Positions 1-11,300 of a stretch of DNA of 64,000 nt are shown here, piece after piece. How positions within the stretch are numbered: the first letter of the stretch is position 1; the number at the start of each line of letters is the position of its first letter. Position numbers and translations under genes: made by a program. Source of the stretch: Akebia trifoliata (Eukaryota > Streptophyta > Magnoliopsida > Ranunculales > Lardizabalaceae). The DNA is taken from NCBI GenBank assembly GCA_017979445.1, contig CM030718.1:17479021-17543020 (forward strand), written 5' to 3'. The notes under the pieces are model-generated. The model was not told where the DNA came from. It worked only from the letters and a program-made list of their open reading frames with translations, and searched no databases.

Positions 1-81
1 CTTCTCCATCATCACATTCACACCATGTTCTTCATATGGATTCTCCTTTCCATTTGTTCCATCACCCTAGTGGCCTTTTTG

Positions 82-1133
82 ATGGCCAAAAGAGGTACTA
101 ATCGCCAAATCCACTACTCGACGCTCATCACGGGCCAAGAAAGCAAAGACCGCGGCTTCTTCTTCTCGTCGCTCCCCGACACCACCCTCATCTTTACAAT
201 CTCTTGATGATGCTTCGGACTCGGAAGGAGACATATCACCGGAGAATGCACATTATCTCTCTTGTTGTACTGCATTCAAGAATCGCCCCGTCATATGCGA
301 ACTTACCATTCAAGAATCCACTGCTCTCAAGTGTGGCGTACTTGATATGCTTCATAGAATGGGATAGGTCGAGTTGCTCAATTTCGGAGGTGACACCTAC
401 CCTATCCGAGTGACGAATTTCTATGCCAGTGTAATGGAATTCACAGAAAATCCTCCATCCTTGGTAGTCACGGCGTTTCATCTTCGTCCTCCCATTCACA
501 CTATGGTGACTCCTCATACCATTGGTCGCATCTTAGGGATTCCAATCACCAGAACCAATGCCTAAGCCGAACCCCGATCCATCAATTAGACATTATCAAC
601 TTCAACACGTACTCAATGGTCCTAACAATCGGCTTCGTTGGACTAGTAATGGTGCCCTTCATGCAACAAGTCTGCGTACTCCATTGCGTATCCTTCATCA
701 GATTTTGGTGCGCAACCTCTATCCTCGGGTTGGCAACTTCACCGAATTGGCCTCACACTAATATGACATCTTGTACTGTGTGGCCTCAGGTATACCTGTG
801 TGCTTACCAACGCTAATACTTCAGTATATTGTAAGTACATTTCAGCCCCACTCCAAAAGAGGTCTAGGTGTTGGTCACCTCATTTCTCAGCTCGCCCTTG
901 AATGTCAATTCCTTGTTGGTCTCCCCCGTATGATTCCGGTTAAGACTTTTGACGATGCTAACTTGGCCCGATTGCTCCGATCACCTACTAAGACTCTTCC
1001 GCCACCTTCCCCTCCCTCAGAAGCGGAGCCCCAACCTCACCATGATACTTCAGAACCTCCACTAGCACTAGACAGCATTGGACAGGAATTCGATATCGAG
1101 GCTCGCTTGTCTAGTATTGAGCGCCAGCAATAG
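82..1133 (+). pseudogene. Decayed retroelement gag-like protein (plant transposon-protein domain)
   Basis: Reading through breaks gives a basic, Ser/Arg/Lys-rich start, then an acidic stretch (DDASDSEGD), then a block with NFYASVMEF and HTIGRILGIP. It continues with RWTSNGALHA, a second block around ASGIPVCLPTLI, and a Pro/Ser-rich tail ending near position 1131. This order resembles the so-called putative plant transposon protein domain found in gag-like proteins of plant retroelements (family knowledge; no search was run). The frame has a TAG at 365, a frameshift near 560 and a TAA at 759, so it cannot make a full protein. No protease, integrase or reverse transcriptase follows it; the next recognisable features are polypurine-like tracts at 1691 and 1920. 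A gag-only, non-autonomous element is the simplest reading. Placing it in a named lineage is not possible from sequence alone. Confidence 0.5.
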
Positions 1134-3790
1134 GCACCGTATACTCTTGAACCAAGTGCGGATGGAACATAATGTTGAATCCCGCATGAAGAAGATCCAG
1201 CGTTGGCCCATGGCCCCTTTTCCCGATGAGAGCCCTGCTTTCTTCGGTGCCTCGGGTGACGTCTAGGTCACCCCGGAGTCTATGCTTTGTGTGTTTTGAG
1301 TCGTAGTAGGCTTGTCTGTCTGTTTGAGTCATGTTCATGTAACCTTGACTCACATTTTGTAATTCAGACAGTTCTATATAAGTTTAATAGAAAAATCTTT
1401 TGGTTATTTTTCGTGTGCAATGGCTCGATTATTTGCATATCATTTATTTTTGTGCATGCTCATATGCATGTTTTGACATTGTTTTATTCAGTTATATATT
1501 TTGTGTGTCATTCCACATGCCATGCCCATGCTTAATAGTCATATTATATTTGGTATGTCTACTTATGCTTCCGCCATGCATCTTGCTCTGATAGTCATAT
1601 GAATTGCGTGCATGTATATTTACCCCTGTGCTTATTGGTATATATTTTGTATCGAAATTGGGTTGATTACGGCCTTTGTCAAATACTGACAGAAAGGGGG
1701 AGAATGTTTTTTTTCCACCTGTGTGTACTGTCTCAATTGACTTTTACTGGTAAAACATTCCGGAGGAGCAGTACCAAAGGAGGAGCGAAGCAGTTAGAAT
1801 CTTAGGTTTTTATTTTTAAACACTTTTGTAAGATTCTAATTGGGTGTAAGTCGTGTTGGTTAGTCTGGGAATGTTTCCCAATCTTTTTGGTCTACTATAA
1901 GGTTTTGTCTCGTAATTGACAAAGGGGGAGATTCTTAATTCCATATTTTGTTAATTACAAGACATATGTTAAGTGTCGGATCGATTTACCATTGAAGACT
2001 AATGAAGACTCCGATAAAGCATCTCAATCGCACGTGGCTCGACAAAAACCTCTATTGGATGTACAAGAAGCCCAAAAGGTAATAAGACCACCCAAGACCT
2101 TTTCCCAACATTTAGATGAAAGATAGGTCGACCCATAATTATTAGGGAAACTTGTTCTTTGACCCATTCTCTCATCGGACTTTTCGAAAACCGAAAATGG
2201 CCATAGAGGGGACATTAAAGATTTGACCACCTTAAACCCATTTTCTATCCTTGGTGCTTTATAGGTGTCATTATATAGGTAATATCTAGCACACCTTCGA
2301 ACCGTTTCAGTATCGACCTTCCCGAAAGCTCGATTTGACCCGAAAAGGTAAAAAGGCTTTTTCGAGAACCGAAAATGGCTATAGAGGGGACATTAACGAT
2401 TTGACCATCCTAATCCCATTTTTTGACCTTGGTGCTTTTTCGGTGGCATTATATAGATAATATCTAGTACACCTTCGAACCATTTCTACACCAGCCTTTC
2501 CGAAAGTCCAATTTGACCCGAAAAGACAAAAAGGGTATTTTGATCATTTCACCCATTTATTCTTAAATCTAACCCTTGGTTTCAGTTTGGGGATGTTCTA
2601 CATAGTAAGATCAATCACCTCCCCGAACGGCATGCAAAACGGACTTACCGTGTGGACGTTATAGCCAAAATACCTCCCCCCAATGGCATTTCTGTAATTT
2701 TCACGGTGGCATGGTTCATTAGGAACGGTGGCACCGGCAGCAACTGCCATTTGAGCACGGTGGAATACTTTTGGAGCACGGTTCCACCATGAGAGCCGTT
2801 GGAACTTCGAAAATGACTTTAAAAAAGCATTTTTGGCTCATTTCTCTTATGGCTCTGGCCCTAGAGAAAGCTCACACTTCATTTCTATATCCCTATGCTC
2901 TTTCTAAGCTTGAATAGGCTTCACACTTAGTTCAACAACCTTTAATCCAAGCCCATTCAATGGTGAACCTCTTCATATAACCACTTTTGCTTGTGCACAC
3001 ATTGGTGAACCCAAAGAAGCTTGAAGCATCTCTTTGAAGCAAGGAGTACATCAAGATGAAGATGTCTCTCTCAAGGACATGAAGAACTCAAAGCTACACC
3101 GTGGTAGATCGATCCATTGAGTCAAGTCCTTATGATTATTTTTTGTTGTTTTTAGATTTCTTTTTTCCTTAACCAAAAAGAAGTTTCTTGATTTCATCCT
3201 AAAACCAAGCTCTTAAGAAGAGCTGAGGACTCAACTCAAGAGAACAAGGTTCTAAGTTTTTCCAAAAAACAAAACTTAGTGTTTGGATGAGGTGGTACTT
3301 CATTTGAACAAATCGGTTTGGGGATTCTACCGATAGAAAAATCCCATTTCGAGAGAAAGTCATTCTCTCGATCTTAAGGTTTAGAATTTGTCCTAGGCTT
3401 AAAATTTTTTAGTAGGGTTTCGAGGTGAACCATAAACCTCCATTTTGATAGTGGAATCCAAGACCCGAGAGTAGGGTACTTGGTAGTGATGTAGGCAAGT
3501 TACCGAACCACTATAAATCGTGTGTTTCCTTTACGATTATGCTCTAAGCTCGAATTTATATGAATGCAACTACTTGCTCATCAAATGCTTGATAAAATGC
3601 CTATCTTGTGATGTATGATGTATGATGTATGCTTTAACTCAAAAGATATGATTCTTATACATCTCTAAATTGTATTCATTTTAGTATAATCGAGAAACTT
3701 GAAACTTCGTGGGGTGATTTGTAGACTTAAATTTTAATTAACCTACTCACCCCCCTCTAGGTTTAGACACGGTACAAAGCCCGTAATTTC
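1134..3790 (+). other. Non-coding retroelement 3' region with LTR-like sequence
   Basis: No coding potential is visible. Two polypurine-tract-like strings occur (agaaaggggg at 1691, caaagggggag at 1920), as expected just before a 3' LTR. Near 3745-3760 the stretch ctactcacccccctctagg resembles sequence often seen beside the end of copia-type LTRs, and it is followed near 3790 by a badly degraded possible primer site. The DNA between about 1935 and 3780 could therefore be one LTR, but I could not find matching termini or a target duplication. Confidence 0.3.
2181..2536. repeat. Direct tandem duplication, 178-bp unit, two copies
   Basis: The segments 2181-2358 and 2359-2536 align end to end with scattered mismatches. 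Both begin with ttttcga(a/g)aaccgaaaatgg and both end near gacccgaaaag. They lie in the non-coding LTR-like DNA. Nothing suggests a function. Confidence 0.85.
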
Positions 3791-4256
3791 AATCAGATCA
3801 TCACCCTCTAAATATTACCATAGGAAAAGAAAATTACAAGCTTCCTTGTCGATTGGTGATAGCTAAGGAGAGGATTTGAAGGCCCCATGTGCAAGATCTT
3901 TTGAAGACTCCACATTGGAGAGTGCATATTGGTTGCACTTGGATCAAGGACTTATTGGTTGAATTAAAACAACCAACGTGTGACCATAGTGTTAGAATAC
4001 TTAGGATTTATTTAATTTTCTATTTTAGATTTTTTTTTATGTTTTGGGCTTATTTTTATGTTTTATTGGCTCATGATCATAGTATAGATGCTTGGGGGCA
4101 ATTTAGTAAATTTAGGTTGTCTTTTATTTAAGTTTTTAAGGTTTGAAATTTTAGGAGAGAGAAAATTACGAAAATTAGATAATTTTTGTAATTTATATTT
4201 TACTTAAGGGTAGCTTTGGTCTTTTCTCTTTAGGATTTTGTTTTTACTACGATGTC
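3791..4256. other. Non-coding, AT-rich spacer
   Basis: No coding or structural signal was recognised. The stretch becomes T-rich after 4010 and ends where the gag remnant begins. It is probably the untranslated leader of that decayed element. Confidence 0.3.
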
Positions 4257-4889
4257 AATTGGACTACGATGAAAGAGAAGCTCAAGGAGAAATATCTTCC
4301 CCTGTCTTATCAAGAGACTTTTAGACCACCCTTTGCTAGGGATCTATGACCGTCAATGAATACATTGCGAAATTTGATGAGTACATGATTCAATGTGAGG
4401 TCAATGAAAGTCCCCGCGGGACCCTCTCTAGATTTAGAATGGACTTACATCCAGAGCTTCAAAAAGAGCTCATACTCCATGATGTGAGTAGTTTAGATTA
4501 TGCTTATCAAATTGTGCCAGAACTAGAACGGTACATAAACCTCAATTTGTGAGGAGAGTTAACTCCCGAGAGATTACTACCAAGTTTGTCCCTACTGGAA
4601 CGAAACCTATTTTTGAAAATCAACTACCTCGAACAAATTCCAGTAATCCACCAAATGTTAGAGATGTCAAAGGGAAGGGAATAGCTAATGGAAGTTCTAG
4701 GGGAAATGATCAGTTACAATGCTTCAATTGTGGAGGATTTGGACATTTTCAAAGCAAATGTCCCTCAAGAAATTCCAATAAAGTGTTATTGACTAAGGGG
4801 GCAAAGAAAATGACCAAGGTGAGTTTGATGAAGAAGTTTATGAGCCCATGGGTGGAGCTAGTGATAAGGATAATGAAGATTTTGATTAA
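4257..4889 (+). pseudogene. Ty3/gypsy gag remnant with CCHC zinc knuckle
   Basis: The conceptual translation starts around WTTMKEKLKEKYLPLSYQ. It continues with NEYIAKFDEYM, which is the classic gag region of plant gypsy elements, then a basic linker. A single zinc knuckle, CFNCGGFGHFQSKC (CX2CX4HX4C), lies near 4718-4760, and an acidic C-terminus (GEFDEEVYEPMGG) ends at the TAA at 4887. At least three frameshifts (near 4346, 4550 and 4800) break it. Gag packages the element RNA; the knuckle binds nucleic acid. No protease or polymerase follows. Confidence 0.8.
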
Positions 4890-5316
4890 TAAAGAATGTG
4901 TTTCTTTCATTGAGTGAAGTGAGTTCTCCACCATTCTTGGTGTGATTCCAAGGTTCTATCATTCTATCCCTTTCCCTTTTTTTCTTTTAATCTTTATTTT
5001 TTTTTTTTCTTGATTATATTTTACTTTCTTGATTCTTGATTCTTGAAACTTACAAATCTTAACCCTCAATCCTTTCTCCATACTCTTAACCTTTACCTTA
5101 ACCTTTAAACCCTTTTCATGTATCCGATTGTAATTGGGAGAAAGAAAAAAAAAATTACTTTTGGGATAATCTATTCTAACCCAAATTGTAAATCCAATCT
5201 CAAATCTTAAACCTTTACCCAAAATCCTAAACCAAATTCCCTAAAAACCCCATCATTTTCTTATCTCCCCTCATCGTCCTGCATCACAAGTTTTGGGAGC
5301 CTAATTTTTTATTCTT
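4890..5316. other. Low-complexity T-rich spacer
   Basis: Poly-pyrimidine runs (4975-5040) and short repeats of cttgattcttgattcttg (around 5020-5045) occur. A-rich and C-rich patches follow up to the LINE remnant. No gene was seen. Confidence 0.4.
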
Positions 5317-5786
5317 TGCTACACCAATGGTGAGTCCGTTGATCATATTTTATTGCATTGTGAGTTATCCTTCACCATATGGAGGCATTTCTTTGCTTGT
5401 TTAGGATTCCATGGGTTCTGCCCAATACTACATTATCTCTTTTTTCAGTGTTGGGATTTGTCCCTGATCTCAGGGAGGATGAACATTTTGTGGAGATTTC
5501 TTCATTTTGCTATTTGTTGGGGAATATGGTTGAAGAGGAATGCGAGGATCTTTAGAGGGGTGGTTTCAAATTTTCAAGAGATTACTTTAAACATTTTGGG
5601 AATTTTAGTTTTTTAGTGTAAGTTATGTCCAGACTTTAAGGGAGGCTTCTTTGAAGACTTTGTTTTCCATTGAAAAAATCTTGTTGCTTCTTAAAGGTTT
5701 TTATTTGGGTTGGACATCTCGACCGCCTTGTAAGCCTTCATTGTATTTTGCTCATTCATTAATATATTTATAATTATCAAAAAAAA

Positions 5787-5790
<4 letters not shown>
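5317..5790 (+). mobile_element. LINE (L1-like) 3' end: zinc-binding RT C-terminus and poly-A tail
   Basis: One open frame from 5317 to the stop at 5614-5616 reads ESVDHILLHCELSFTIW and ends with a Trp-rich stretch (WGIWLKRNARIFRG). This is the typical C-terminal zinc-binding domain of plant LINE reverse transcriptases; the upstream Cys is part of CYTNGESVDHILLHC. About 160 bp of 3' untranslated DNA follows, ending in a poly-A run at 5779-5790. The 5' truncation is the usual outcome of target-primed reverse transcription. A target duplication was not identified because the right flank is a TA microsatellite. Confidence 0.8.

Positions 5791-5822
<32 letters not shown>
5791..5822. repeat. (TA)n microsatellite after the LINE tail
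   Basis: About 32 bp of alternating T and A lies directly after the LINE poly-A. Microsatellites often grow from LINE tails. Confidence 0.9.
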
Positions 5823-5825
<3 letters not shown>

Positions 5826-7943
5826 AAAAGTGAAGTAAGTAGATGTGATCGGTTACAAAGTCAATTATATGATAAAAGTTAGATTTATTTGGCAATACTT
5901 TATTTTTATTTCTTTTTTCCATGAATGTTGAAGATGGGTGGGGGGATATTTCGGTAAGTTTTCATTGTTCTCTCAAACATTTGAAGGTTATGTCATGGGG
6001 GATATCTCAAACATTTACCACAATCCATAGGAATGTCTAAATTACCCTGTAATTGAAGTTGAAAAAAAAAAGCATTTTTGACTTTTGACACTGTAAAAAG
6101 GCAATAAATACATTTGATAATTTGAATGACCTTATACCTGATCTCGATTTTATAGCAGACTGTCACTGATGATTCGTCACTGGTTTGACAGTCTTCCAAA
6201 TGGGATCTGATCCTCCAAGAGAAAACAAATGCCTCAAAGCTCTTCATCTCCTTGCTTAGCACCTACTGAAGAAGGTGATGACAATAAGAAATTTCAAGGT
6301 GTAACGAGATTAGCAAAGAAAACATGAACTTTTATAAGACTATCAACTAGGTTGACTTTCGTTCTATGCTGTAATATTTGTAAAAGCAAAATGAGGGGCT
6401 TATGCTGGGTTCACAATACTACAAGGACTTACCATGAATGTGCTATTCAACATGGATGATGATTACCATGGATGTACCATTGGGAGAATCTTGCAATAGC
6501 ATTCAAAATGGTGAAAAGGCAAATTTTATTAGAAAAGGAAGAAAGAAGGAAAGGGGAGAGAGAGAGAGAGAGACCGGATACAAAACCCTTCATCTTCTTC
6601 TCTGGGTTTTTTTCAATACAAAGCCCTATCTTCAACTAAAATATGTCCTTGAACACAGTCTTCTAACAAAGACTAAAAGGATTTAGGGAATAATATGCCC
6701 TTGACCACAGTCTTTTATCAAAGACTTAAGGGATTTAGGGAAACTCCCTCCATATTTAGGTAATATTTCAGAAACCCCATTATTTTAAAACTAATAACAT
6801 GTCCCTTGACTCGGCTCTCCTCTGAAAGACTCCTTTTTAATGTATTGTATGTTTCGGTATCATTTCGGTTTTTGAGAAACCCGAAACATTGGAACAAAAT
6901 GATATTTTAAACCACGATTACAAGGAAATAATGCAGTCCAAATACAATAATTTTAAACTTTCATCATAATTATGCAACACCATAACTCTCATGAAATGAA
7001 TAGTGATTTTAAAGTAAATTTTGCAGAAATGAAGGTGCCTTTTGATGTTGGTACTTGGGGAAAAGAAAATATTTTGGAAATTTTCAGGAAGTAAGGGAAA
7101 TTTAATACCTTGAATGCCGCTATGAGAGGTTTGTTTTTACAGCCACATAAATAATTTAAATACCCTCCCTTGTACATCCAGCCCTAAATCATGAGTAAAT
7201 TAACCTAAATGCCCTGATGTGCTTAAAATGCTAATATGAAATAAAACAACAATTCTACTTAGAAATAAATACTCAAAACGTATAAAATAATGAAAAAAAA
7301 ACTCCCTAACCTAGGCTGGACCAATAAAACCCTGTGCATGAAGAATAAAATACCAATATTTCCCATTCAGAAGAAAATTTTGTTATTCAATGTCTCAAGA
7401 AGATCCTTCTCCCTCATCATGCCATATGAGGACTGTCAAACCACCATTTGATCTCCTCTGGAAAGTCTTAGGGAGCTGGTTTAAGATTATTATCCTTATC
7501 ACTCAATTGAGGAGCTGAAAAGGAAAGGAAGCTTTTTAAACACAATATTCTCTACCAAGTTTGGAGTCCACTCCTATCCCACGATCACCTAGTTTACTAT
7601 TCTGAGTCACACACTAGCCTCGATAGGCTAAAATGTTAAAAAAAAAATTACTCTTAAAAGTAAATAATAAAATCCATCACCATGTCACAAAAAGAATCAG
7701 ACTAATACATTAAATTGAGTTTGGACACATACATTTATACCATTCCCTTTCCTATGAATTGAAGAACAAGGAATGAACTTGCATTTCTTCGGAAACTCCA
7801 AATAATTGTATTTTGTTCCATTATAAATAGTAAAACCCATCTCAATAGGTCACATAAAGAATCAAACGGATACTGTAAATGAGTTTGAACAGATATATTT
7901 TATATCAACTTACATTTCTTTAAGAGCTGTGATCAACATTTTT
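5823..7943. other. Intergenic DNA downstream of EFL1
   Basis: No supported gene. There is a (GA)n run at about 6555-6573 and a degenerate ~53-bp direct repeat at about 6646-6742 (cttgaacacagtcttctaac and a variant). Minus-strand sequence around 6150-6262 has exon-like base composition (a Lys/Glu/Phe-containing frame ending beside a GT), but I do not recognise a protein. The 3' untranslated region of EFL1 should lie in the first few hundred bases below 7944. I could not pick a poly-A signal with confidence. Confidence 0.4.
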
Positions 7944-10900
7944 TCACACTTTCCGAGCAAGGGTTCTCTGCTTCGTAGCATGTTGGACTATTTTTTCCTC
8001 CACCGGAAGACCTTTCCGGCGCCTCACAGCATCAATAAGCTTCCTTGCTGTATTTGGTAGAACATTAGAACCATCCCCAAACTCTTCAATCTCCTCTTCG
8101 GTTTTGGGTGCAAAGAAAGGATCCTCCGCATGTTCTTCCCAATGACTAAATACAAGTAGGGCATTAGAAGCTCCAGATGTCCATCTTCTAAGTTCATCCG
8201 CAAACCCAAAGCTTTCGGCAACCGGTAGATAAGCATGCACAGTGAACAATGGGGACCCCTCTTGCATCTCTTCCTTCAATACCCGAGCCCGCCTCCTAGA
8301 AAGAACAGCATACATGGGTCCCAAATATTCAGTTGGAGTGTTCAACTCACAAAAGTACATGGCTTCCACAATTCGAGGTTTCTTTTGAAGCATGGCCGCC
8401 CTACATGCTTCCTTTACAACCGTCATAATCTGTCCAGTAAAGACGCCATATTGATCTGTTTGTTGGCTATAATAAGGATCAGACTCATCAGATCGGTCTC
8501 CTAATGGATTAATATAAACTTCAACAAGAAATGCCAAACCCCACATAGGTTCATCACACAATGGTCCAGCTGCTGTAGCTAGTTGGAACCCTGATACAAC
8601 ACTGCTCTCAAGACTCTTTGCCGCCTCCACATTTCGAGAGCTGGTTGTTGTTAAAGATTCCTCAGGAATCATGTCTTTGACTCTTGTCCTGACATCCACA
8701 AACCCCAACCTTTCAGATACATGAGCGGAACCTCGTATAAGAATAGAGCAATCACCACTCCCTTGTTTGAAATCCGGAACAAAGAGGATGTTAGGACCAA
8801 CATGCCTGGGCCCAAGTGCCCAGATCCTCTTGAGAAATTGTAACCACAAACATCTATATTTCTCAGCTCTATCTTTATCAATTTCTTTACTACTAGACTC
8901 AATTTCTCTCTCTATAGCATCCAACATGTGTTTTTTAAGTGCATCAATTGGGTTTTTGTCATTTACTCTGTGTGTATCATCCAAGCTTTTGTTTCTTTGT
9001 CCTGGTTTGGCTTCTATAATGTCCCCAAGTAGATCAGAACTTTCATCAAGGACCTTTGTAAAAGCAGGGGGAAGCTTCAAGACTTGCACTCGGACAATAC
9101 ATCTTCCATTGGCAGTTGTCCTCTCAACACAATCCGAGGTCCCCATCAACACTTTCAGATTCTCTGCTGGATTGAATCCATCCCCTTCAATGGTCTCTTT
9201 ATAAGAGACAAGAGGCGGTGAGACTTCCAACCTTACCTTTGCAAATCTCTCTTTCAAATCCTTTATGCATCTCTCAAGATGAACCTCTCCAGCAGCTGCC
9301 AACACCTGTTCCCCTCTCGCAGAAACTGTAACCTCAACAAAAGGGTCTGCGCGATTCAAAAGCCTCAATCCTCTCAATAGAGAACCCATATCACTCGGAT
9401 CAGATGGTTCAATTGCTACCCTTAGAGTAGGTGCAACTTGGAACACCATACTTGAGAAAGGCCAACAATTTCTTGTCGATGACAATGTTGCACTCTTCAA
9501 GATATGCTGTCCCAGGCCTCGTATTGCCACCACATTTCCTGCCTTGACAGACCCAACTGGTTTCAAACCTTGCCCCATCATCATGTATAAGGACTGCAAT
9601 TCAGCTTCTTGAACATGTTTATTATACATCGTTTCTTCTCCTTTCAATGGATCATATAAGGCCGAAAGCACGTAGATTCTTTGCCCTGAATAAACAACCC
9701 CACTGAAAATCCTTGCAAATGCAAGGAAGCACTCATCTGATTCGCCAACTTCCTCCAATGAATTGTTCACAGCTTCCCCATTGGGGCCTCTCGAGGGAAG
9801 CATTTTCAATGGAACAGCAAACATCTTAGATACGAAAGCAACACATGGTGCTTCAGGGCTAGAATTACAAGCTTCAACAGATTGCCACACATGCTTAATC
9901 TCCGCAAGCACATCCAAGTTAGTCTCATCATCTAAAACCTCTCTTTTTGGAAGCAATCGCGAGATTCGAATAGACTGAGCCCCAATTGGGTCAGGCATAC
10001 AATGAACCACCATTGATAAGATTGTATCTGACAAAGGAAGCCAACGACACATGACAGCTTGAAGCACAACTTTAGGATCCTTGTTCTGAAGATCACGAGA
10101 AGGTACAGATAAATTAAATGATTTAATAACTTTCTCAAGCACCCCTTTATTATCCCCATCAGATTCAAGAGCTTTCTGATAAACCTGCCATAGTGGCTCA
10201 AGCACAAACTGCACGAACATGGGTCGGGCTGCCGCTTTACTCCCACCACTGATTGCTTTCTTTCCCACAATCATCTTAGTCTTCGAGTTAAAATATCGAG
10301 GACCCCATAAAGCCTTCTGCAACGTGGCTACACTCGCCCCGAGTTTCAAAGCATAGAAATTGGCAAAATCATTAATACGAAAACCCCAACCATCTAAAGC
10401 ACAAACAAAAGCCACATTTCCCTTCTGGGGTTGAAAAGTATCTTCTTCGTTATCATCCTCCACAAACTCATAATTCTCATCACCCATCTCAGTTACAGGT
10501 CCTGCAAGTAATGAATCAACATCGGTTAAATATTTCTCCGACTTGTATCCACTAATAATCCCATTAACCTCGTGAACGATCCTTTGAAGTCTGTTATAAG
10601 CTTCCATTGGACTAAGTTTCAGTTCGGAGATCAAACGATCGATCTTGTTGAGAACCAAACAAGGTGTGAGTTTCTCTATCCACGCTTGACGAAGGACAGC
10701 ATGTGTCTGTATATGGACCCCTTCGACAGCATCAACCAAGATTAAGGCTCCGTCACTAAGGCGAGCAGCGGTTGAGACCTCGCTGCAGAAGTCCATATGA
10801 CCGGGAGAATCTATGAGATTAATAGAGTAGTTATTGTATTTGAGAGAAATTGAAGAACTCTTCATTGTTATGGCTCGTCTTTGTTCTTCGTCGAGGTAAT

Positions 10901-11048
10901 CCATGAACCTTAAACGGCCTGCTTGCTTCGGGTGGAGTAAACCACCAGCAGAGCCTGCAATTAGATGATCTGCAAGTGTAGTTTTCCCATGATCGACATG
11001 GGCAAGTATGCAAATGTTTCGGATTTTCGAACAATCAAAATCCTCCAT
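7944..11048 (-). CDS. EFL1: EFL1, elongation-factor-2-like GTPase for 60S ribosome maturation
   Basis: The product is a 1034-residue protein in a single exon. It belongs to the EF-2-like family whose yeast (Ria1/Efl1) and human (EFL1) members work with SBDS to release the anti-association factor eIF6/Tif6 from late cytoplasmic 60S subunits by GTP hydrolysis. Visible motifs: P-loop AHVDHGKT (residues 16-23), RAITMKSS switch region (about 58-65), DSPGH (80-84) and NKID (134-137). An acidic insertion (VEDDNEEDTF, near 220) fits EFL1 better than EF-2. The translation-factor barrel, domain III/IV (AAGEVHLERCIKDLKERF) and the EF-G-like C-terminus (PRIVEAMYFCELNTP, LSRRRARVL) follow. The frame is open 27 codons upstream to 11129, but those residues are low-complexity. 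MEDFDCSKIRN at 11048 is the expected family start, with G at +4. No breaks, so the gene should be functional. Confidence 0.96.
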   Translation of the reverse strand: MEDFDCSKIRNICILAHVDHGKTTLADHLIAGSAGGLLHPKQAGRLRFMDYLDEEQRRAITMKSSSISLKYNNYSINLIDSPGHMDFCSEVSTAARLSDGALILVDAVEGVHIQTHAVLRQAWIEKLTPCLVLNKIDRLISELKLSPMEAYNRLQRIVHEVNGIISGYKSEKYLTDVDSLLAGPVTEMGDENYEFVEDDNEEDTFQPQKGNVAFVCALDGWGFRINDFANFYALKLGASVATLQKALWGPRYFNSKTKMIVGKKAISGGSKAAARPMFVQFVLEPLWQVYQKALESDGDNKGVLEKVIKSFNLSVPSRDLQNKDPKVVLQAVMCRWLPLSDTILSMVVHCMPDPIGAQSIRISRLLPKREVLDDETNLDVLAEIKHVWQSVEACNSSPEAPCVAFVSKMFAVPLKMLPSRGPNGEAVNNSLEEVGESDECFLAFARIFSGVVYSGQRIYVLSALYDPLKGEETMYNKHVQEAELQSLYMMMGQGLKPVGSVKAGNVVAIRGLGQHILKSATLSSTRNCWPFSSMVFQVAPTLRVAIEPSDPSDMGSLLRGLRLLNRADPFVEVTVSARGEQVLAAAGEVHLERCIKDLKERFAKVRLEVSPPLVSYKETIEGDGFNPAENLKVLMGTSDCVERTTANGRCIVRVQVLKLPPAFTKVLDESSDLLGDIIEAKPGQRNKSLDDTHRVNDKNPIDALKKHMLDAIEREIESSSKEIDKDRAEKYRCLWLQFLKRIWALGPRHVGPNILFVPDFKQGSGDCSILIRGSAHVSERLGFVDVRTRVKDMIPEESLTTTSSRNVEAAKSLESSVVSGFQLATAAGPLCDEPMWGLAFLVEVYINPLGDRSDESDPYYSQQTDQYGVFTGQIMTVVKEACRAAMLQKKPRIVEAMYFCELNTPTEYLGPMYAVLSRRRARVLKEEMQEGSPLFTVHAYLPVAESFGFADELRRWTSGASNALLVFSHWEEHAEDPFFAPKTEEEIEEFGDGSNVLPNTARKLIDAVRRRKGLPVEEKIVQHATKQRTLARKV

Positions 11049-11300
11049 CAAAATTAAACCTTTCGAACAAAACTTGAAAATAAAAATAAAAATTTGCTTA
11101 ATTTCAACCGAAATCTTGCTCAACAACAAATTTAATCAATAAAAATTTGATTTTGGGATTTAAAATCCCACAAACTCCACAGAAGATTTAAAACAAATTC
11201 AATATGTGAGATTACCGGTTTTAGGGTTTGAAGTTTGAAAAGGATGGCTCTGTTGGCTCTTCTTTTATTTTCTAGGACTTAGTGGAAAAACAAAACCCTA
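11049..11300 (-). promoter_or_regulatory. EFL1 leader and proximal promoter, possible 5'-UTR intron
   Basis: On the minus strand a donor-like CCG/GTAATCT sits at 11215 and an acceptor-like U-rich tract ending TTTTCAAG sits at 11073. If used, they would remove about 143 bp, including the upstream in-frame ATG at 11129, leaving 11048 as the first in-frame start. This is inference from splice-site resemblance only. No clear TATA box was seen. Confidence 0.3.

Noticed and set aside
8767..9204. 145-codon open frame on the plus strand
   Set aside because: Lies antisense within EFL1. It is a shadow of a conserved coding sequence and shows no domain of its own.
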